Of a DNA stretch of 64,000 nt, positions 41,330-49,950 are shown in pieces. The position numbers were made by a program, and so were the translations under genes. The notes under the pieces are model-generated. The model was not told the origin of the DNA and ran no database searches. It saw only the letters and a program-made list of their open reading frames with translations. The number at the start of each line of letters is the position of its first letter. Position 1 is the first letter of the stretch. This DNA comes from Streptomyces sp. SirexAA-E. GTDB taxonomy: Bacteria > Actinomycetota > Actinomycetes > Streptomycetales > Streptomycetaceae. The stretch lies in assembly GCF_000177195.2 (NCBI RefSeq), contig NC_015953.1:3596001-3660000 (forward strand), in the 5' to 3' direction.

Positions 41330-43030
41330 ATGGCCGCCGCGCTTTCCCCCGAGAAGCTGTCCGAGACCCACCGCCCGACGCTCGACCAGGCCCTCGAAGC
41401 GATCCGCACGCGCGCGTACTGGTCCCCGCATCCCGAACACCCCAAGGCCTACGGCGAGGGCGGTGTGCCCGGCAGCCTCGGCCCGGCGGAGGGCAAGGCC
41501 GCCTTCGACGCCGTGCTCCACGGTCGGCTCGACCTCGGCCAGCCCGGCACCGACGGCTGGGTCGGCGGCGAGGTCTCGCCGTACGGGCCGGAGCTCGGCG
41601 TCGAGTACCCCCACGTCGATCCGGACGTCCTGCTGCCCGCGATGGGGGCCGCGATGGGTTCCTGGCGCGCGGCGGGCCCGGAGACCAGGGCCCTCGTCTG
41701 CCTGGAGATCCTCGCCCGCATCAACGCACGCACCCATGAGCTGGCCCACGCCGTGATGCACACCAGTGGCCAGGCCTTCGTGATGGCGTTCCAGGCCGGC
41801 GGCCCGCACGCCCAGGATCGCGGCCTGGAAGCGGTGGCGTACGCGTACGCGGAGCAGACCCGGACGCCGCGGACCGCCGACTGGTCGAAGCCCCAGGGCA
41901 AGCGCGATCCGCTCCGGCTGCACAAGTCGTACACGGCGGCCGGCCGCGGGGTGTCCCTTCTGATCGGCTGCAACACCTTCCCCACGTGGAACGGCTACCC
42001 GGGCCTCTTCGCCTCGCTCGCGACCGGCAACCCGGTCCTGGTCAAGCCGCATCCGGGTGCGGTGCTGCCGCTGGCACTGACCGTCCAGCTGGCACGCGAG
42101 GTGCTGGCCGAAGCCGGTTTCGACCCGAACCTGGTCGCGCTGGCGGCCGAGCGTCCGGGCGAGGGGATCGCGAAGGCCCTGGCGGTGCGGCCCGAGATCA
42201 AGATCATCGACTACACGGGTTCCAGCTCCTTCGGGGACTGGCTGGAGGCCAACGCCCGGCAGGCGCAGGTGTACACCGAGAAGGCGGGCGTCAACACGAT
42301 CGTCGTCGATTCCACCGACGACTACCGGGGCATGCTCTCCAACCTGGCCTTCTCGCTCTCCCTCTACAGCGGCCAGATGTGCACCACCCCGCAGAACCTG
42401 CTCATCCCCAGGGACGGCATCACCACCGACGCGGGTGCCAAGTCCTACGACGAGGTGGTCGCGGACCTCGCGGAGGCGGTCGACGGGCTCCTCGGCGACG
42501 ACGCACGGGCCAACGGCCTGCTCGGCGCGCTGGTCAACCCGGACGTGAAGGCCCGCCTCGAAGCGGCGGCGGGACTGGGCGAGGTGGCACTCGCCTCGCG
42601 CGCCGTCACCAACCCCGACTTCCCCGACGCGGTGGTGCGGACACCGGTCGTCGTCAAGCTCGACGGCTCCAAGCCGGACGACGGGGCGGCCTTCCTCTCG
42701 GAGTGCTTCGGCCCGGTCTCCTTCGCGGTGGCCGTCGACTCGACCGCCGACGCGCTGCATCTGCTCCGCCGCACCGTCCGGGAGAAGGGCGCGATGACGG
42801 TCGGCGCCTACACGACCTCCCCGGACGTGGAGCGCGCGGTGGAGGAGGTCTGCTTCGACGAGTCGGCCCAGCTCTCGCTGAACCTCACGGGCGGGGTGTT
42901 CGTCAATCAGACGGCGGCGTTCTCCGACTTCCACGGTTCGGGCGGGAACCCTGCGGCCAACGCGGCACTGTGCGACGGGGCCTTCGTGTCCAACCGGTTC
43001 CGGGTGGTCGAGGTACGCCGCCAGGCCTGA
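41330..43030 (+). CDS. paaN: Phenylacetate degradation protein PaaN (aldehyde dehydrogenase family)
   Basis: 566-residue aldehyde-dehydrogenase-type protein of the PaaN group used in phenylacetyl-CoA catabolism to oxidise the ring-cleavage aldehyde. It has a long N-terminal helical region, cofactor region NCFT-like CNTFPTWNGYPGLFASLATGNPVLVKPHPGAVLPLAL, and catalytic Cys351 in SLYSGQMCTTPQN. There is no C-terminal MaoC hydratase domain, unlike E. coli PaaZ, so a separate hydratase is needed. Start at ATG 41330 with GAGGAG upstream. It stands apart from paaABCDE, 3.1 kb away. Confidence 0.92.
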   Translation: MAAALSPEKLSETHRPTLDQALEAIRTRAYWSPHPEHPKAYGEGGVPGSLGPAEGKAAFDAVLHGRLDLGQPGTDGWVGGEVSPYGPELGVEYPHVDPDVLLPAMGAAMGSWRAAGPETRALVCLEILARINARTHELAHAVMHTSGQAFVMAFQAGGPHAQDRGLEAVAYAYAEQTRTPRTADWSKPQGKRDPLRLHKSYTAAGRGVSLLIGCNTFPTWNGYPGLFASLATGNPVLVKPHPGAVLPLALTVQLAREVLAEAGFDPNLVALAAERPGEGIAKALAVRPEIKIIDYTGSSSFGDWLEANARQAQVYTEKAGVNTIVVDSTDDYRGMLSNLAFSLSLYSGQMCTTPQNLLIPRDGITTDAGAKSYDEVVADLAEAVDGLLGDDARANGLLGALVNPDVKARLEAAAGLGEVALASRAVTNPDFPDAVVRTPVVVKLDGSKPDDGAAFLSECFGPVSFAVAVDSTADALHLLRRTVREKGAMTVGAYTTSPDVERAVEEVCFDESAQLSLNLTGGVFVNQTAAFSDFHGSGGNPAANAALCDGAFVSNRFRVVEVRRQA

Positions 43031-43042
43031 GTTCCCCCACCG

Positions 43043-43079
43043 GGTGACCGGGGCCGGACGCCCCGGCCACCCGGTCACC
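43043..43079. terminator. Bidirectional terminator between paaN and SpoU gene
   Basis: GGTGACCGGG (43043-43052) pairs perfectly with CCCGGTCACC (43070-43079), with additional GCCGG/CCGGC pairing inside. It lies between two convergent genes. Confidence 0.8.
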
Positions 43080-43806
43080 GGCCCCGGGGGTCCGGGATGT
43101 CCGCGTGCCTCTGCACCCACGCGTGCATCGCGACGGCCGCCGCCGCACCCGCGTTGATCGACCGCGTCGAACCGAACTGCGCGATCGAGCAGACCATCGA
43201 GGCGTGGGCGCGTGCCTCCTCCGTCAGCCCCGGCCCCTCCTGACCGAAGAGCAGTACACAGCGCCGCGGCAGCTCCGTCCGCTCCAGCGGTACGGCTCCC
43301 GGCAGGTTGTCGATCCCGATGACGGGCAACCCCTCGGCGGCCGCCCACGCGGTCAGATCCGCTGTGTCCGGGTGGTGGCGCACATGCTGGTAGCGGTCGG
43401 TGACCATGGCGCCCCGCCGGTTCCAGCGCCGCCGCCCGACGATGTGGACCTCCTTGGCGAGGAAGGCGTTGGCCGTGCGGACCACCGAGCCGATGTTGAA
43501 GTCGTGCCCCCAGTTCTCCACCGCCACGTGGAAATCGTGGCGGCGCAGATCGAGGTCGGCGACGATCGCCTCCCGTGTCCAGTACCGGTACGCATCACCC
43601 ACGTTGCGACGGTCCCCGTGAGCGAGCAGCTCCGGGTCGTAGCGGTCACCCTCGGGCCAGGGCAGCGGGTGCGGCCCGACGCCGACCTCGTTGCCGTAGC
43701 CGTCGTCGTACTGGAGGGGCTCCGCCGACGCCTCGGGCGCCGCTGGCGCCCTGGCCGCTTCGGCCGCTCCGGGCTGCTCTTGTGTACTGCCGGTCTCGCT
43801 GGTCAC
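43075..43806 (-). CDS. SpoU family RNA methyltransferase
   Basis: 243-residue SPOUT methyltransferase. Motif 1 is NIGSVVRTANAF (about 102-113), motif 2 is LLFGQEGPGLTEEA, and motif 3 is SIAQFGSTRSINAGAAAAVAMHAW (about 205-228), forming the AdoMet-binding trefoil knot. Probable target is a 2'-O-ribose of tRNA or rRNA; the exact nucleotide is not evident. The GTG start overlaps the HTTM stop as GTGA, so it is the last gene of a three-gene operon. Confidence 0.9.
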   Translation of the reverse strand: MTSETGSTQEQPGAAEAARAPAAPEASAEPLQYDDGYGNEVGVGPHPLPWPEGDRYDPELLAHGDRRNVGDAYRYWTREAIVADLDLRRHDFHVAVENWGHDFNIGSVVRTANAFLAKEVHIVGRRRWNRRGAMVTDRYQHVRHHPDTADLTAWAAAEGLPVIGIDNLPGAVPLERTELPRRCVLLFGQEGPGLTEEARAHASMVCSIAQFGSTRSINAGAAAAVAMHAWVQRHADIPDPRGR

Positions 43807-45074
43807 CCGACGAGCGTATGGCCAGGGCCGTCGCCGCGTGGAGGGGCCTCCTGGGCATCACCGTCCGGCTGTCGCGGCCGAAGCACCCGGGCACCGCCCT
43901 TCGCCCGCGAGACCAGGCCCCGGCGCCCGCGCGTCACCCGGTCGCCCAACCACACCAGGAACACCGTCGGCAGGAAGACCGCGTCCGCGGCGATCATCGC
44001 CAGCGAGAAGAAGGGCAGGCCGAGTATGACGGCGATTCCGGCGTGCTCACCGATCATCAACACCAGCAGGACGTTCTTGACCTTGCGGTTGAACAGGGTG
44101 AACGGGAAGGCGACCTGCACGATCACCGTCACGTACGTCAACACCATGACCATCAGTGCGCTGGACGCGAGCAGACCCGAAAGCCACGGCCAAGGGGTGA
44201 AGTAGTCCAGCTTGAGGGGGTAGTACAGCGCGGTGCCGTCCTGCCAGCGGGAGCCCTGGACCTTGTACCAGCCGGCGGTGGCATAGATGAGGCACACCTC
44301 GGCCATGATCACGAGGAGCGCGGCATTGTGGGCGAGATTGGCCACGACGTCGAGGAGCAGGCGTGGTTCGCGCGCCGCCGCCGAGCGGTTCAGGGCCCAC
44401 CAGGCGCCGTTCCCCAGCCACAGGATCCACAGGAGGACGGGCAGCCACCGGGTCCCGCCGAGGCCGCCCGCCGACGTGGCGGACAGCAGGACGCAGCCGA
44501 GCAGCACCCACAGGACGGGCCCCACGGCGTCCCGGGCCGGACGGCCGCCTTCCGCGACCCGTGCGGCGTCACGTGCCGCCCTGCGCGCGTCCAGGGACCA
44601 GACCCGCGCGCACCGGGTCAGCATCAGGTAGACCGCCATCAGATGGATGACGTTGTCTCCGCCGTCGCCCATGAAGATGCTGCGGTTCTGCAGGGAGAGC
44701 ACACCGGCCATGAACAGCACGGACGTGGCGCGGGTACGCCAGCCGACCAGCAACAGCCCTGCGGAGATCAGCGCGAGGGCGTACACCGCCTCGAACCAGA
44801 CCGCGCTGTCCGACCACATCAGGGCGGTGAACGCCCGGTTGTCGGCGATGAGCCGACTCGCCATCTCCCAGTGCCAGGGGCTGTCGGGGCCGTACAGCTC
44901 GCGCCGGTTCGGCAGTTCGCGCAGCAGGAACAGCAGGTAGGTTCCCGAGACACCGATCCGGAGCACCGCGCTCTGGTATCGGCCCAGGGGGGCGGAGGTG
45001 ACGCGCTGGACGGCGCGGGCGAGCGAGCGGTCGACGCGCTGCGCCACGTCACCGGACCGGAGGGACGTGCTCAC
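43803..45074 (-). CDS. HTTM domain membrane protein
   Basis: 423-residue multi-spanning protein with the HTTM (horizontally transferred transmembrane) domain related to vitamin-K-dependent gamma-carboxylase: SAVLRIGVSGTYLLFLLRELPNRRELYG, NRSIFMGDGGDNVIHLMAVYLML, ATAGWYKVQGSRWQDGTALYYPL. Its role is unknown; carboxylase activity is not implied. GTG start overlaps the DUF5819 stop (GTGA). HTTM and DUF5819 genes are a recurrent actinobacterial pair. Confidence 0.88.
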   Translation of the reverse strand: MSTSLRSGDVAQRVDRSLARAVQRVTSAPLGRYQSAVLRIGVSGTYLLFLLRELPNRRELYGPDSPWHWEMASRLIADNRAFTALMWSDSAVWFEAVYALALISAGLLLVGWRTRATSVLFMAGVLSLQNRSIFMGDGGDNVIHLMAVYLMLTRCARVWSLDARRAARDAARVAEGGRPARDAVGPVLWVLLGCVLLSATSAGGLGGTRWLPVLLWILWLGNGAWWALNRSAAAREPRLLLDVVANLAHNAALLVIMAEVCLIYATAGWYKVQGSRWQDGTALYYPLKLDYFTPWPWLSGLLASSALMVMVLTYVTVIVQVAFPFTLFNRKVKNVLLVLMIGEHAGIAVILGLPFFSLAMIAADAVFLPTVFLVWLGDRVTRGRRGLVSRAKGGARVLRPRQPDGDAQEAPPRGDGPGHTLVG

Positions 45075-46039
45075 TTCGCCACCTCCGCAGCGCCCGGCGC
45101 CCGGTCCTGCCCGGAGCCTTCGGGGAGGTCGGACGGAGTGACGGTCCACCACGGGAGGACGCGGTAGGTCGCCTGGGTGTCGATCTTCTCGTCACTCCAT
45201 TCCGGTGCTCCGACGGCCGTGACCGCGGACCGGATCTGGATGCGTTCGACGGTGCCGCCGTTGTCACGCCCGGAGAGACGCAGCATCACGATGCGGCGGA
45301 TGTACCGCTCGGAGAGTTCCCCGCGCAGTCCGTTGGCACGGTTCTGCTCGTCGTGCGAACCGGTGTAGAAGTCCCAGGCACGACGCAGCTCGTTCTGGTG
45401 GACGTGGCTGGGCAGGAGACTTCCGCGTATCGCCTCCCCGTCCTCGCGGGAGAGGCTCGTCCAGCGCGTGGTGCGACGGCCGTCCGGACCCAGGACCTCG
45501 GCCCGTACGTGCACGGCGATGTTCTGCTGCAACGGATTGGGGGCGAACAGCTTCCAGTTCTGCTCGAACTCGGGGTAGACCCACTCGTCGACCGCATTGC
45601 CGTGCCGCTTCGTCAGCGTGTTGGACGGGGCGACGTGGAAGAAGACCATGGCCAGGTGCAGGCAGGCCAGCAGCCCGATGCCGGACAGCGCCAACGCGGC
45701 GACGACCTGGTACGGAAGCGAGAGCGCGGCTATCCCGCCTCCCTGGCCATGCCCGGCGGGCGTGGAGTGCGGGTCGTGCCCGGCAGGCGTGGAGTGCGGG
45801 TCGTGCCCGGCGGGCGTGGGGTGCGGGTCGTCGGCCTCGGCCGCCGAGCCCTGGGGTGCCGCCCCGCCGTCCACCGCCGGGGCGGCACCGGGTGTGCTCC
45901 CCGACCGGGCGCCGGGTATGCGGCCGGCCGGGTCGTCGGCACCACCGGACGGCCGGTGCCCGGCGGCCGACGGGCTCGTCACCTCCGGCCAGACCGGTTT
46001 GCCCTCGTCGGCGGCCCGCCCACCGTGGTCCGCATCCAT
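45071..46039 (-). CDS. DUF5819 family membrane-anchored protein
   Basis: 322-residue protein. Residues 1-100 are a low-complexity cytoplasmic stretch with tandem DPHSTPAGH repeats. A transmembrane helix follows (VVAALALSGIGLLACLHLAMVFF, about 110-132). The extracytoplasmic DUF5819 domain begins with NTLTKRHGNAVDEWVYPEFEQNWKLFAPNPLQQNIAV, whose FAPNP motif is characteristic. Function unknown; it is thought to work with the HTTM protein encoded next. First gene of the operon, divergent from paaA. Confidence 0.87.
   Translation of the reverse strand: MDADHGGRAADEGKPVWPEVTSPSAAGHRPSGGADDPAGRIPGARSGSTPGAAPAVDGGAAPQGSAAEADDPHPTPAGHDPHSTPAGHDPHSTPAGHGQGGGIAALSLPYQVVAALALSGIGLLACLHLAMVFFHVAPSNTLTKRHGNAVDEWVYPEFEQNWKLFAPNPLQQNIAVHVRAEVLGPDGRRTTRWTSLSREDGEAIRGSLLPSHVHQNELRRAWDFYTGSHDEQNRANGLRGELSERYIRRIVMLRLSGRDNGGTVERIQIRSAVTAVGAPEWSDEKIDTQATYRVLPWWTVTPSDLPEGSGQDRAPGAAEVAK
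45750..45830. repeat. 27-bp tandem repeat x3 inside DUF5819 gene
   Basis: Units at 45750-45776, 45777-45803 and 45804-45830 differ by one base each at most at two positions. They encode nine-residue repeats (DPHSTPAGH) and keep frame. Confidence 0.9.
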
Positions 46040-46075
46040 TGCGCCCCGTCCCGCTCACCGTCGATCGCCGGTCAG

Positions 46076-46084
46076 TTATCCACA
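46076..46084. other. DnaA box in DUF5819/paaA intergenic region
   Basis: TTATCCACA, the classical DnaA box and an accepted variant in Streptomyces, lies 37 bp from the DUF5819 start and 47 bp from the paaA palindrome. Confidence 0.55.
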
Positions 46085-46130
46085 GGGTTGACACCCTAAG
46101 GCCCTCCGACTCACCATTGAACCCAAGTGA

Positions 46131-46144
46131 ACCGAACGATCGGT
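46131..46144. promoter_or_regulatory. PaaR-type palindrome before paaA
   Basis: ACCGAACGATCGGT is the exact reverse complement of the box before paaN. It lies 17 bp before the paaA start codon, immediately upstream of the ribosome site, where repressor binding would block the paaABCDE transcript. Confidence 0.75.
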
Positions 46145-46160
46145 CGGTAGGGAGCCTGGC

Positions 46161-47216
46161 ATGGTGGCAGTGACTGCGGGCCGGACAGCGCAGGGCGTGG
46201 CGGACGCGGCGGAGGCCGGGAGCGAGAGGGAAGCGGCGGCGTTCGACGCCGCGGTGGCGGCGGACGAGCGGATCGAGCCGCGCGACTGGATGCCCGACGC
46301 CTACCGCGCCACGCTGGTCCGCCAGATGGCGCAGCACGCCCACTCCGAGATCATCGGCATGCAGCCGGAGGCCAACTGGATCAGCAGGGCGCCCTCGCTC
46401 CGCCGCAAAGCCATCCTGATGGCGAAGGTGCAGGACGAGGCCGGACACGGCCTGTATCTGTACAGCGCCGCCGAAACGCTCGGTACCAGCCGTGAGGAGC
46501 TGCTCGACAAGCTGCACGCGGGACGCCAGCGCTATTCATCGATCTTCAACTACCCGACGTTGACCTGGGCGGACGTGGGCGCGATCGGCTGGCTGGTCGA
46601 CGGCGCCGCCATCACCAACCAGGTGCCGCTCTGCCGCTGCTCCTACGGCCCGTACGCGCGGGCGATGGTCAGGATCTGCAAGGAGGAGTCCTTCCACCAG
46701 CGCCAGGGGTTCGAGCTGCTGCTGGCTCTCAGCCGGGGCACGCCCGCCCAGCACGCCATGGCCCAGGACGCGGTCGACCGCTGGTGGTGGCCCTCCCTGA
46801 TGATGTTCGGCCCGCCCGACGACGCCTCGTCGCACTCGGCCCAGTCGATGGCCTGGAAGATCAAGCGGCATTCCAACGACGAGCTGCGCCGGCGCTTCGT
46901 CGACATCTGCGTGCCACAGGCTCAGGCCCTCGGGCTCACCCTCCCGGACCCCGACATCCGGTGGAACGAGGAGATCGGGCAGCACGACTACGGAGAGATC
47001 GACTGGACGGAGTTCCAGGAGGTCCTCAAGGGCAACGGCCCCTGCAACGACCAGCGGCTCGCCCAGCGGCGCACCGCCCACGAAGAGGGCGCCTGGGTCC
47101 GCGACGCGGCGGCGGTGTACGCGGACAAGCAGAGGGCGCGGGCCGACGGCTCCGGCGCCGAAGGCACGACCACCGACGCCGAGGCGACGGCACACCCCGT
47201 GGAGGCGACCGCATGA
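46161..47216 (+). CDS. paaA: 1,2-phenylacetyl-CoA epoxidase subunit A (di-iron catalytic)
   Basis: 351-residue catalytic subunit of the multicomponent phenylacetyl-CoA epoxidase, which forms the ring epoxide with O2 and NADPH. Ferritin-like di-iron ligands are in [12 protein letters not shown] and [17 protein letters not shown]. The C-terminal stretch after about 320 is an Ala/Thr-rich tail. ATG 46161 has AGGGAG 8 nt upstream. First of five overlapping genes paaABCDE; a palindrome shared with paaN lies just upstream. Confidence 0.96.
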   Translation: MVAVTAGRTAQGVADAAEAGSEREAAAFDAAVAADERIEPRDWMPDAYRATLVRQMAQHAHSEIIGMQPEANWISRAPSLRRKAILMAKVQDEAGHGLYLYSAAETLGTSREELLDKLHAGRQRYSSIFNYPTLTWADVGAIGWLVDGAAITNQVPLCRCSYGPYARAMVRICKEESFHQRQGFELLLALSRGTPAQHAMAQDAVDRWWWPSLMMFGPPDDASSHSAQSMAWKIKRHSNDELRRRFVDICVPQAQALGLTLPDPDIRWNEEIGQHDYGEIDWTEFQEVLKGNGPCNDQRLAQRRTAHEEGAWVRDAAAVYADKQRARADGSGAEGTTTDAEATAHPVEATA

Positions 47217-47503
47217 GCAGCTCGACCGACTGGCCGCTGTGGGAGGTGTTCGTGCGCTCCCGGCGCGGACTGTCCCACACACACGCCGGGAGCCTGCACG
47301 CCCCGGACGCCGAGATGGCCCTGCGCAACGCACGCGATCTCTACACCCGCCGCTCGGAGGGGGTCTCCGTCTGGGTGGTTCCGTCGACGGAGATCACCGC
47401 TTCCTCGCCGGACGAGAAGGACGCCTTCTTCGAGCCCGCCGGTGACAAGCCCTACCGGCACCCCACCTTCTACGAGATCCCGGACGGGGTGAAGCACCTG
47501 TGA
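47213..47503 (+). CDS. paaB: Phenylacetyl-CoA epoxidase subunit B
   Basis: 96-residue small subunit ([52 protein letters not shown], and a C-terminal [13 protein letters not shown]). Bridges subunits of the oxygenase assembly; no catalytic residues of its own. ATG overlaps the paaA stop as ATGA. Confidence 0.94.
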   Translation: MSSSTDWPLWEVFVRSRRGLSHTHAGSLHAPDAEMALRNARDLYTRRSEGVSVWVVPSTEITASSPDEKDAFFEPAGDKPYRHPTFYEIPDGVKHL

Positions 47504-48201
47504 CCGCGGCACTGGCTCTCGGAGACGACGCTCTGGTCCTCTCGCACCGGCTGGGGGAGTGGGCGGGTCACGCCCCCGTACTGGAGGAGGAGGTGGCGCT
47601 GGCCAACATCGCCCTGGACCTGCTGGGCCAGGCCAGGACCCTGCTCTCCTCCGTGGGGGACGAGGACGAGCTGGCTTTTCTCCGCGAGGAGCGGTCCTTC
47701 CGCAACGTGCAGCTGGTGGAGCAGCCCAACGGCGACTTCGCCCACACCATCGCGCGGCAGCTCTACTTCTCCGTCTACCAGCACCTGCTGTACGGGCGGC
47801 TGGCCGCCGGCGAGGGGCAGTTCGCCGCACTCGCGGCCAAGGCCGTCAAGGAGGTCGCCTACCACCGCGACCACGCGGAGCAGTGGGTGCTGCGGCTCGG
47901 CGACGGCACGGCGGAGAGCCACGAGCGGATGCAGCGCGGCCTGGATGCGCTGTGGCGGTACACGGGGGAGCTGTTCGAGCCCGTCGAAGGCCTGGACCTC
48001 GACCGGCAGACGCTGGGGGACGACTGGCTGGCTGCCGTCACCTCCGTCGTCCGGCGGGCCACGCTCACTCTCCCCACGGGCCCGCAGTCGGGGGGCTGGG
48101 CCGCAGGCGCGGGCCGGCAAGGGCTGCACACCGAACCGTTCGGGCGGATGCTCGCCGAGATGCAGCACCTGCACCGCAGCCACCCGGGGGCGTCATGGTG
48201 A
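47500..48201 (+). CDS. paaC: Phenylacetyl-CoA epoxidase subunit C
   Basis: 233-residue structural partner of PaaA with a ferritin-like fold lacking the iron-binding set (VLSHRLGEWAGHAPVLEEEVALANIALDLLGQARTLLS; EVAYHRDHAEQWVLRLGDGTAESHERMQ). Stabilises the A subunit in the heterodimeric core. GTG start overlaps the paaB stop (GTGA). Confidence 0.94.
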   Translation: MTAALALGDDALVLSHRLGEWAGHAPVLEEEVALANIALDLLGQARTLLSSVGDEDELAFLREERSFRNVQLVEQPNGDFAHTIARQLYFSVYQHLLYGRLAAGEGQFAALAAKAVKEVAYHRDHAEQWVLRLGDGTAESHERMQRGLDALWRYTGELFEPVEGLDLDRQTLGDDWLAAVTSVVRRATLTLPTGPQSGGWAAGAGRQGLHTEPFGRMLAEMQHLHRSHPGASW

Positions 48202-48692
48202 CGGAGACACCGCTGGAGGCGGAGGTCCGTCGGCTCGCCGGCTCCGTGCCGGATCCCGAGCTCCCGGTCCTGACCCTGGAGGAACTGGGTGTACTCCGGG
48301 ACGTCCAGGTGCAGGGTCCAGGCAGGGTCACCGTTCATCTCACCCCGACCTACACCGGCTGTCCGGCCGTCGAGACCATGTCGGCCGACATCGAGCGGGT
48401 GCTGCACGAACACGGCGTGCCCGAGGTGTCCGTGGTCACCGTGCTCGCTCCGGCCTGGTCGACGGACGACATCAGTGACGAAGGACGCCGCAAGCTCGCG
48501 GCGTTCGGCGTAGCACCGCCCCGCCCGAACCGGGGCCCGGACGGGCCGGTTCCGGTGACCCTGTCGGTGCGCTGCCCGCACTGCGGGTCCACCGACACGG
48601 AGTTGCTGAGCCGCTTCTCCTCCACGGCCTGCAAGGCGTTGCGCCGGTGCGTGGACTGCCGTGAGCCGTTCGACCACTTCAAGGAGTTGTAG
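48195..48692 (+). CDS. paaD: Phenylacetate pathway accessory protein PaaD (SufT-like)
   Basis: 165-residue protein with an MIP18/DUF59-type domain (SVPDPELPVLTLEELGVLRDV, TPTYTGCPAVETM) that assists iron-sulfur loading of PaaE, and a C-terminal zinc-ribbon-like CPHCGS...CVDC. ATG 48195 overlaps paaC by 7 nt; GTG 48198 would give the usual GTGA overlap and is equally possible. Confidence 0.92.
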   Translation: MVTETPLEAEVRRLAGSVPDPELPVLTLEELGVLRDVQVQGPGRVTVHLTPTYTGCPAVETMSADIERVLHEHGVPEVSVVTVLAPAWSTDDISDEGRRKLAAFGVAPPRPNRGPDGPVPVTLSVRCPHCGSTDTELLSRFSSTACKALRRCVDCREPFDHFKEL

Positions 48693-49757
48693 ATGTTCCA
48701 TCCGCTCCGGGTCAGCGCGATCGAACGGATCACGGACGACGCGGTGGCTGTCACCTTCGCCGTGCCGTCCGAGCTGCGCGAGACCTTCCGCCACACCCCG
48801 GGCCAGCACCTGAACGTGCGCTACCGCGTCGACGGCGAGGAGATACGGCGTTCCTACTCGATCTGCGCGCCGGCGACGGCGAAGCCGGACCCGCCGGTCC
48901 TCAAGGTGGGCATCCGCCTGGTCGACGGCGGGGCGTTCTCCACCTACGCCCTCAAGGAACTCGCCGTCGGTGACGTGGTGGAGGCGATGGCCCCGACCGG
49001 CCGGTTCGTCCTGAAGCCACGCCCCGGGCACTACGCCGCGGTCGTGGGTGGCAGCGGCATCACACCGGTGCTGTCCATCGCGGCGACGTTGTTGGCGCGC
49101 GAGCCCGAGGCCCGCTTCTGCTTGATCCGCAGCGATCGGACCGCCGCGTCGACGATGTTCCTGGAGGAGGTGGCCGACCTCAAGGACCTCTATCCGGGCC
49201 GCTTCCACCTGGTGACGGCGCTGTCCCGGGAGGAACAGGCCGCCGGTCTTCCGTCCGGCAGGCTTGACCGAGAGCGCCTCACCGGGCTGCTGCCCGCACT
49301 GCTCGTGGTGCCATCCGTGGACGGCTGGTTCCTGTGCGGTCCCTTCGGACTGGTGCGGCAGGCGGAAGGCGCGCTACGAGAGCTGGGGGTCGACCGGTCC
49401 CGCATCCACCAGGAGATCTTCCATGTCGCCGACGACGGTCCTGCCCGGCCGGCGGCAGCGGCCACGGTGACCGCACCGGCGCAGAGCACACTCACGGCGA
49501 CCTTGGACGGCCGCTCGGGCAGCTGGCCCGTCCAAGAGGGCGAATCGCTGCTGGAGACGGTGCTACGGCGCCGGGCGGATGCCCCCTACGCGTGCAAGGG
49601 CGGCGTGTGTGGGACCTGCCGGGCCTACCTGGTCTCGGGCGAGGTGCGGATGGACCGCAACTTCGCGCTGGAGCCGGAGGAGACCGAGGCGGGCTTCGTG
49701 CTGGCCTGCCAGTCGCACCCGGTCACCCCGGACGTGGAGCTCGACTTCGACCGCTGA
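48693..49757 (+). CDS. paaE: Phenylacetyl-CoA epoxidase reductase subunit E
   Basis: 354-residue ferredoxin-NADP reductase-type electron donor. The FAD domain has RRSYSICAPA, the NADPH domain has VVGGSGITPVLSIAATLLA, and the C-terminal plant-type 2Fe-2S domain has CKGGVCGTC (CX4CX2C) with the fourth Cys in VLACQSHP. Transfers electrons from NADPH to the PaaA di-iron site. ATG directly follows the paaD stop. A terminator follows the gene. Confidence 0.95.
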   Translation: MFHPLRVSAIERITDDAVAVTFAVPSELRETFRHTPGQHLNVRYRVDGEEIRRSYSICAPATAKPDPPVLKVGIRLVDGGAFSTYALKELAVGDVVEAMAPTGRFVLKPRPGHYAAVVGGSGITPVLSIAATLLAREPEARFCLIRSDRTAASTMFLEEVADLKDLYPGRFHLVTALSREEQAAGLPSGRLDRERLTGLLPALLVVPSVDGWFLCGPFGLVRQAEGALRELGVDRSRIHQEIFHVADDGPARPAAAATVTAPAQSTLTATLDGRSGSWPVQEGESLLETVLRRRADAPYACKGGVCGTCRAYLVSGEVRMDRNFALEPEETEAGFVLACQSHPVTPDVELDFDR

Positions 49758-49823
49758 CGGCCGGAAGCCGCAGGCGCCGGAAGCCGCTGACGGCCGGGAC
49801 CACAGGCGCTGGTAGCCACAAGC

Positions 49824-49852
49824 GCCGGGGCGGTCGTACGAACCGCCCCGGC
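49824..49852 (+). terminator. Terminator after paaABCDE
   Basis: GCCGGGGCGGT on the left pairs with ACCGCCCCGGC on the right around a 7-nt loop, 67 bp after the paaE stop. Confidence 0.82.
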
Positions 49853-49950
49853 TCGGCTCATCCCGGCTTTCTCGGCTCGGCTTTCTCGGCGCGGCTTGCT
49901 CGGCTTGCTCCGCTTGCTCGGCTCGGCCTGCTCGGCTCGACCTGCTCGGC
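49853..49950. repeat. Degenerate CTCGGCTTGCT-type repeats
   Basis: A stretch of about ten imperfect units related to CTCGGCTTGCT or CTCGGCTTTCT lies between the paaE terminator and the rhodanese stop codon. It encodes no protein that resembles a known family and looks like slippage-generated noncoding DNA. Confidence 0.65.

Noticed and set aside
41204..43348. 714-codon minus-strand open frame opposite paaN
   Set aside because: Runs across paaN and the SpoU gene end and has no recognisable domain.
45750..45830. 27-bp repeats as a CRISPR array
   Set aside because: No spacers between units, the repeat is coding and in frame, and no cas gene is nearby.
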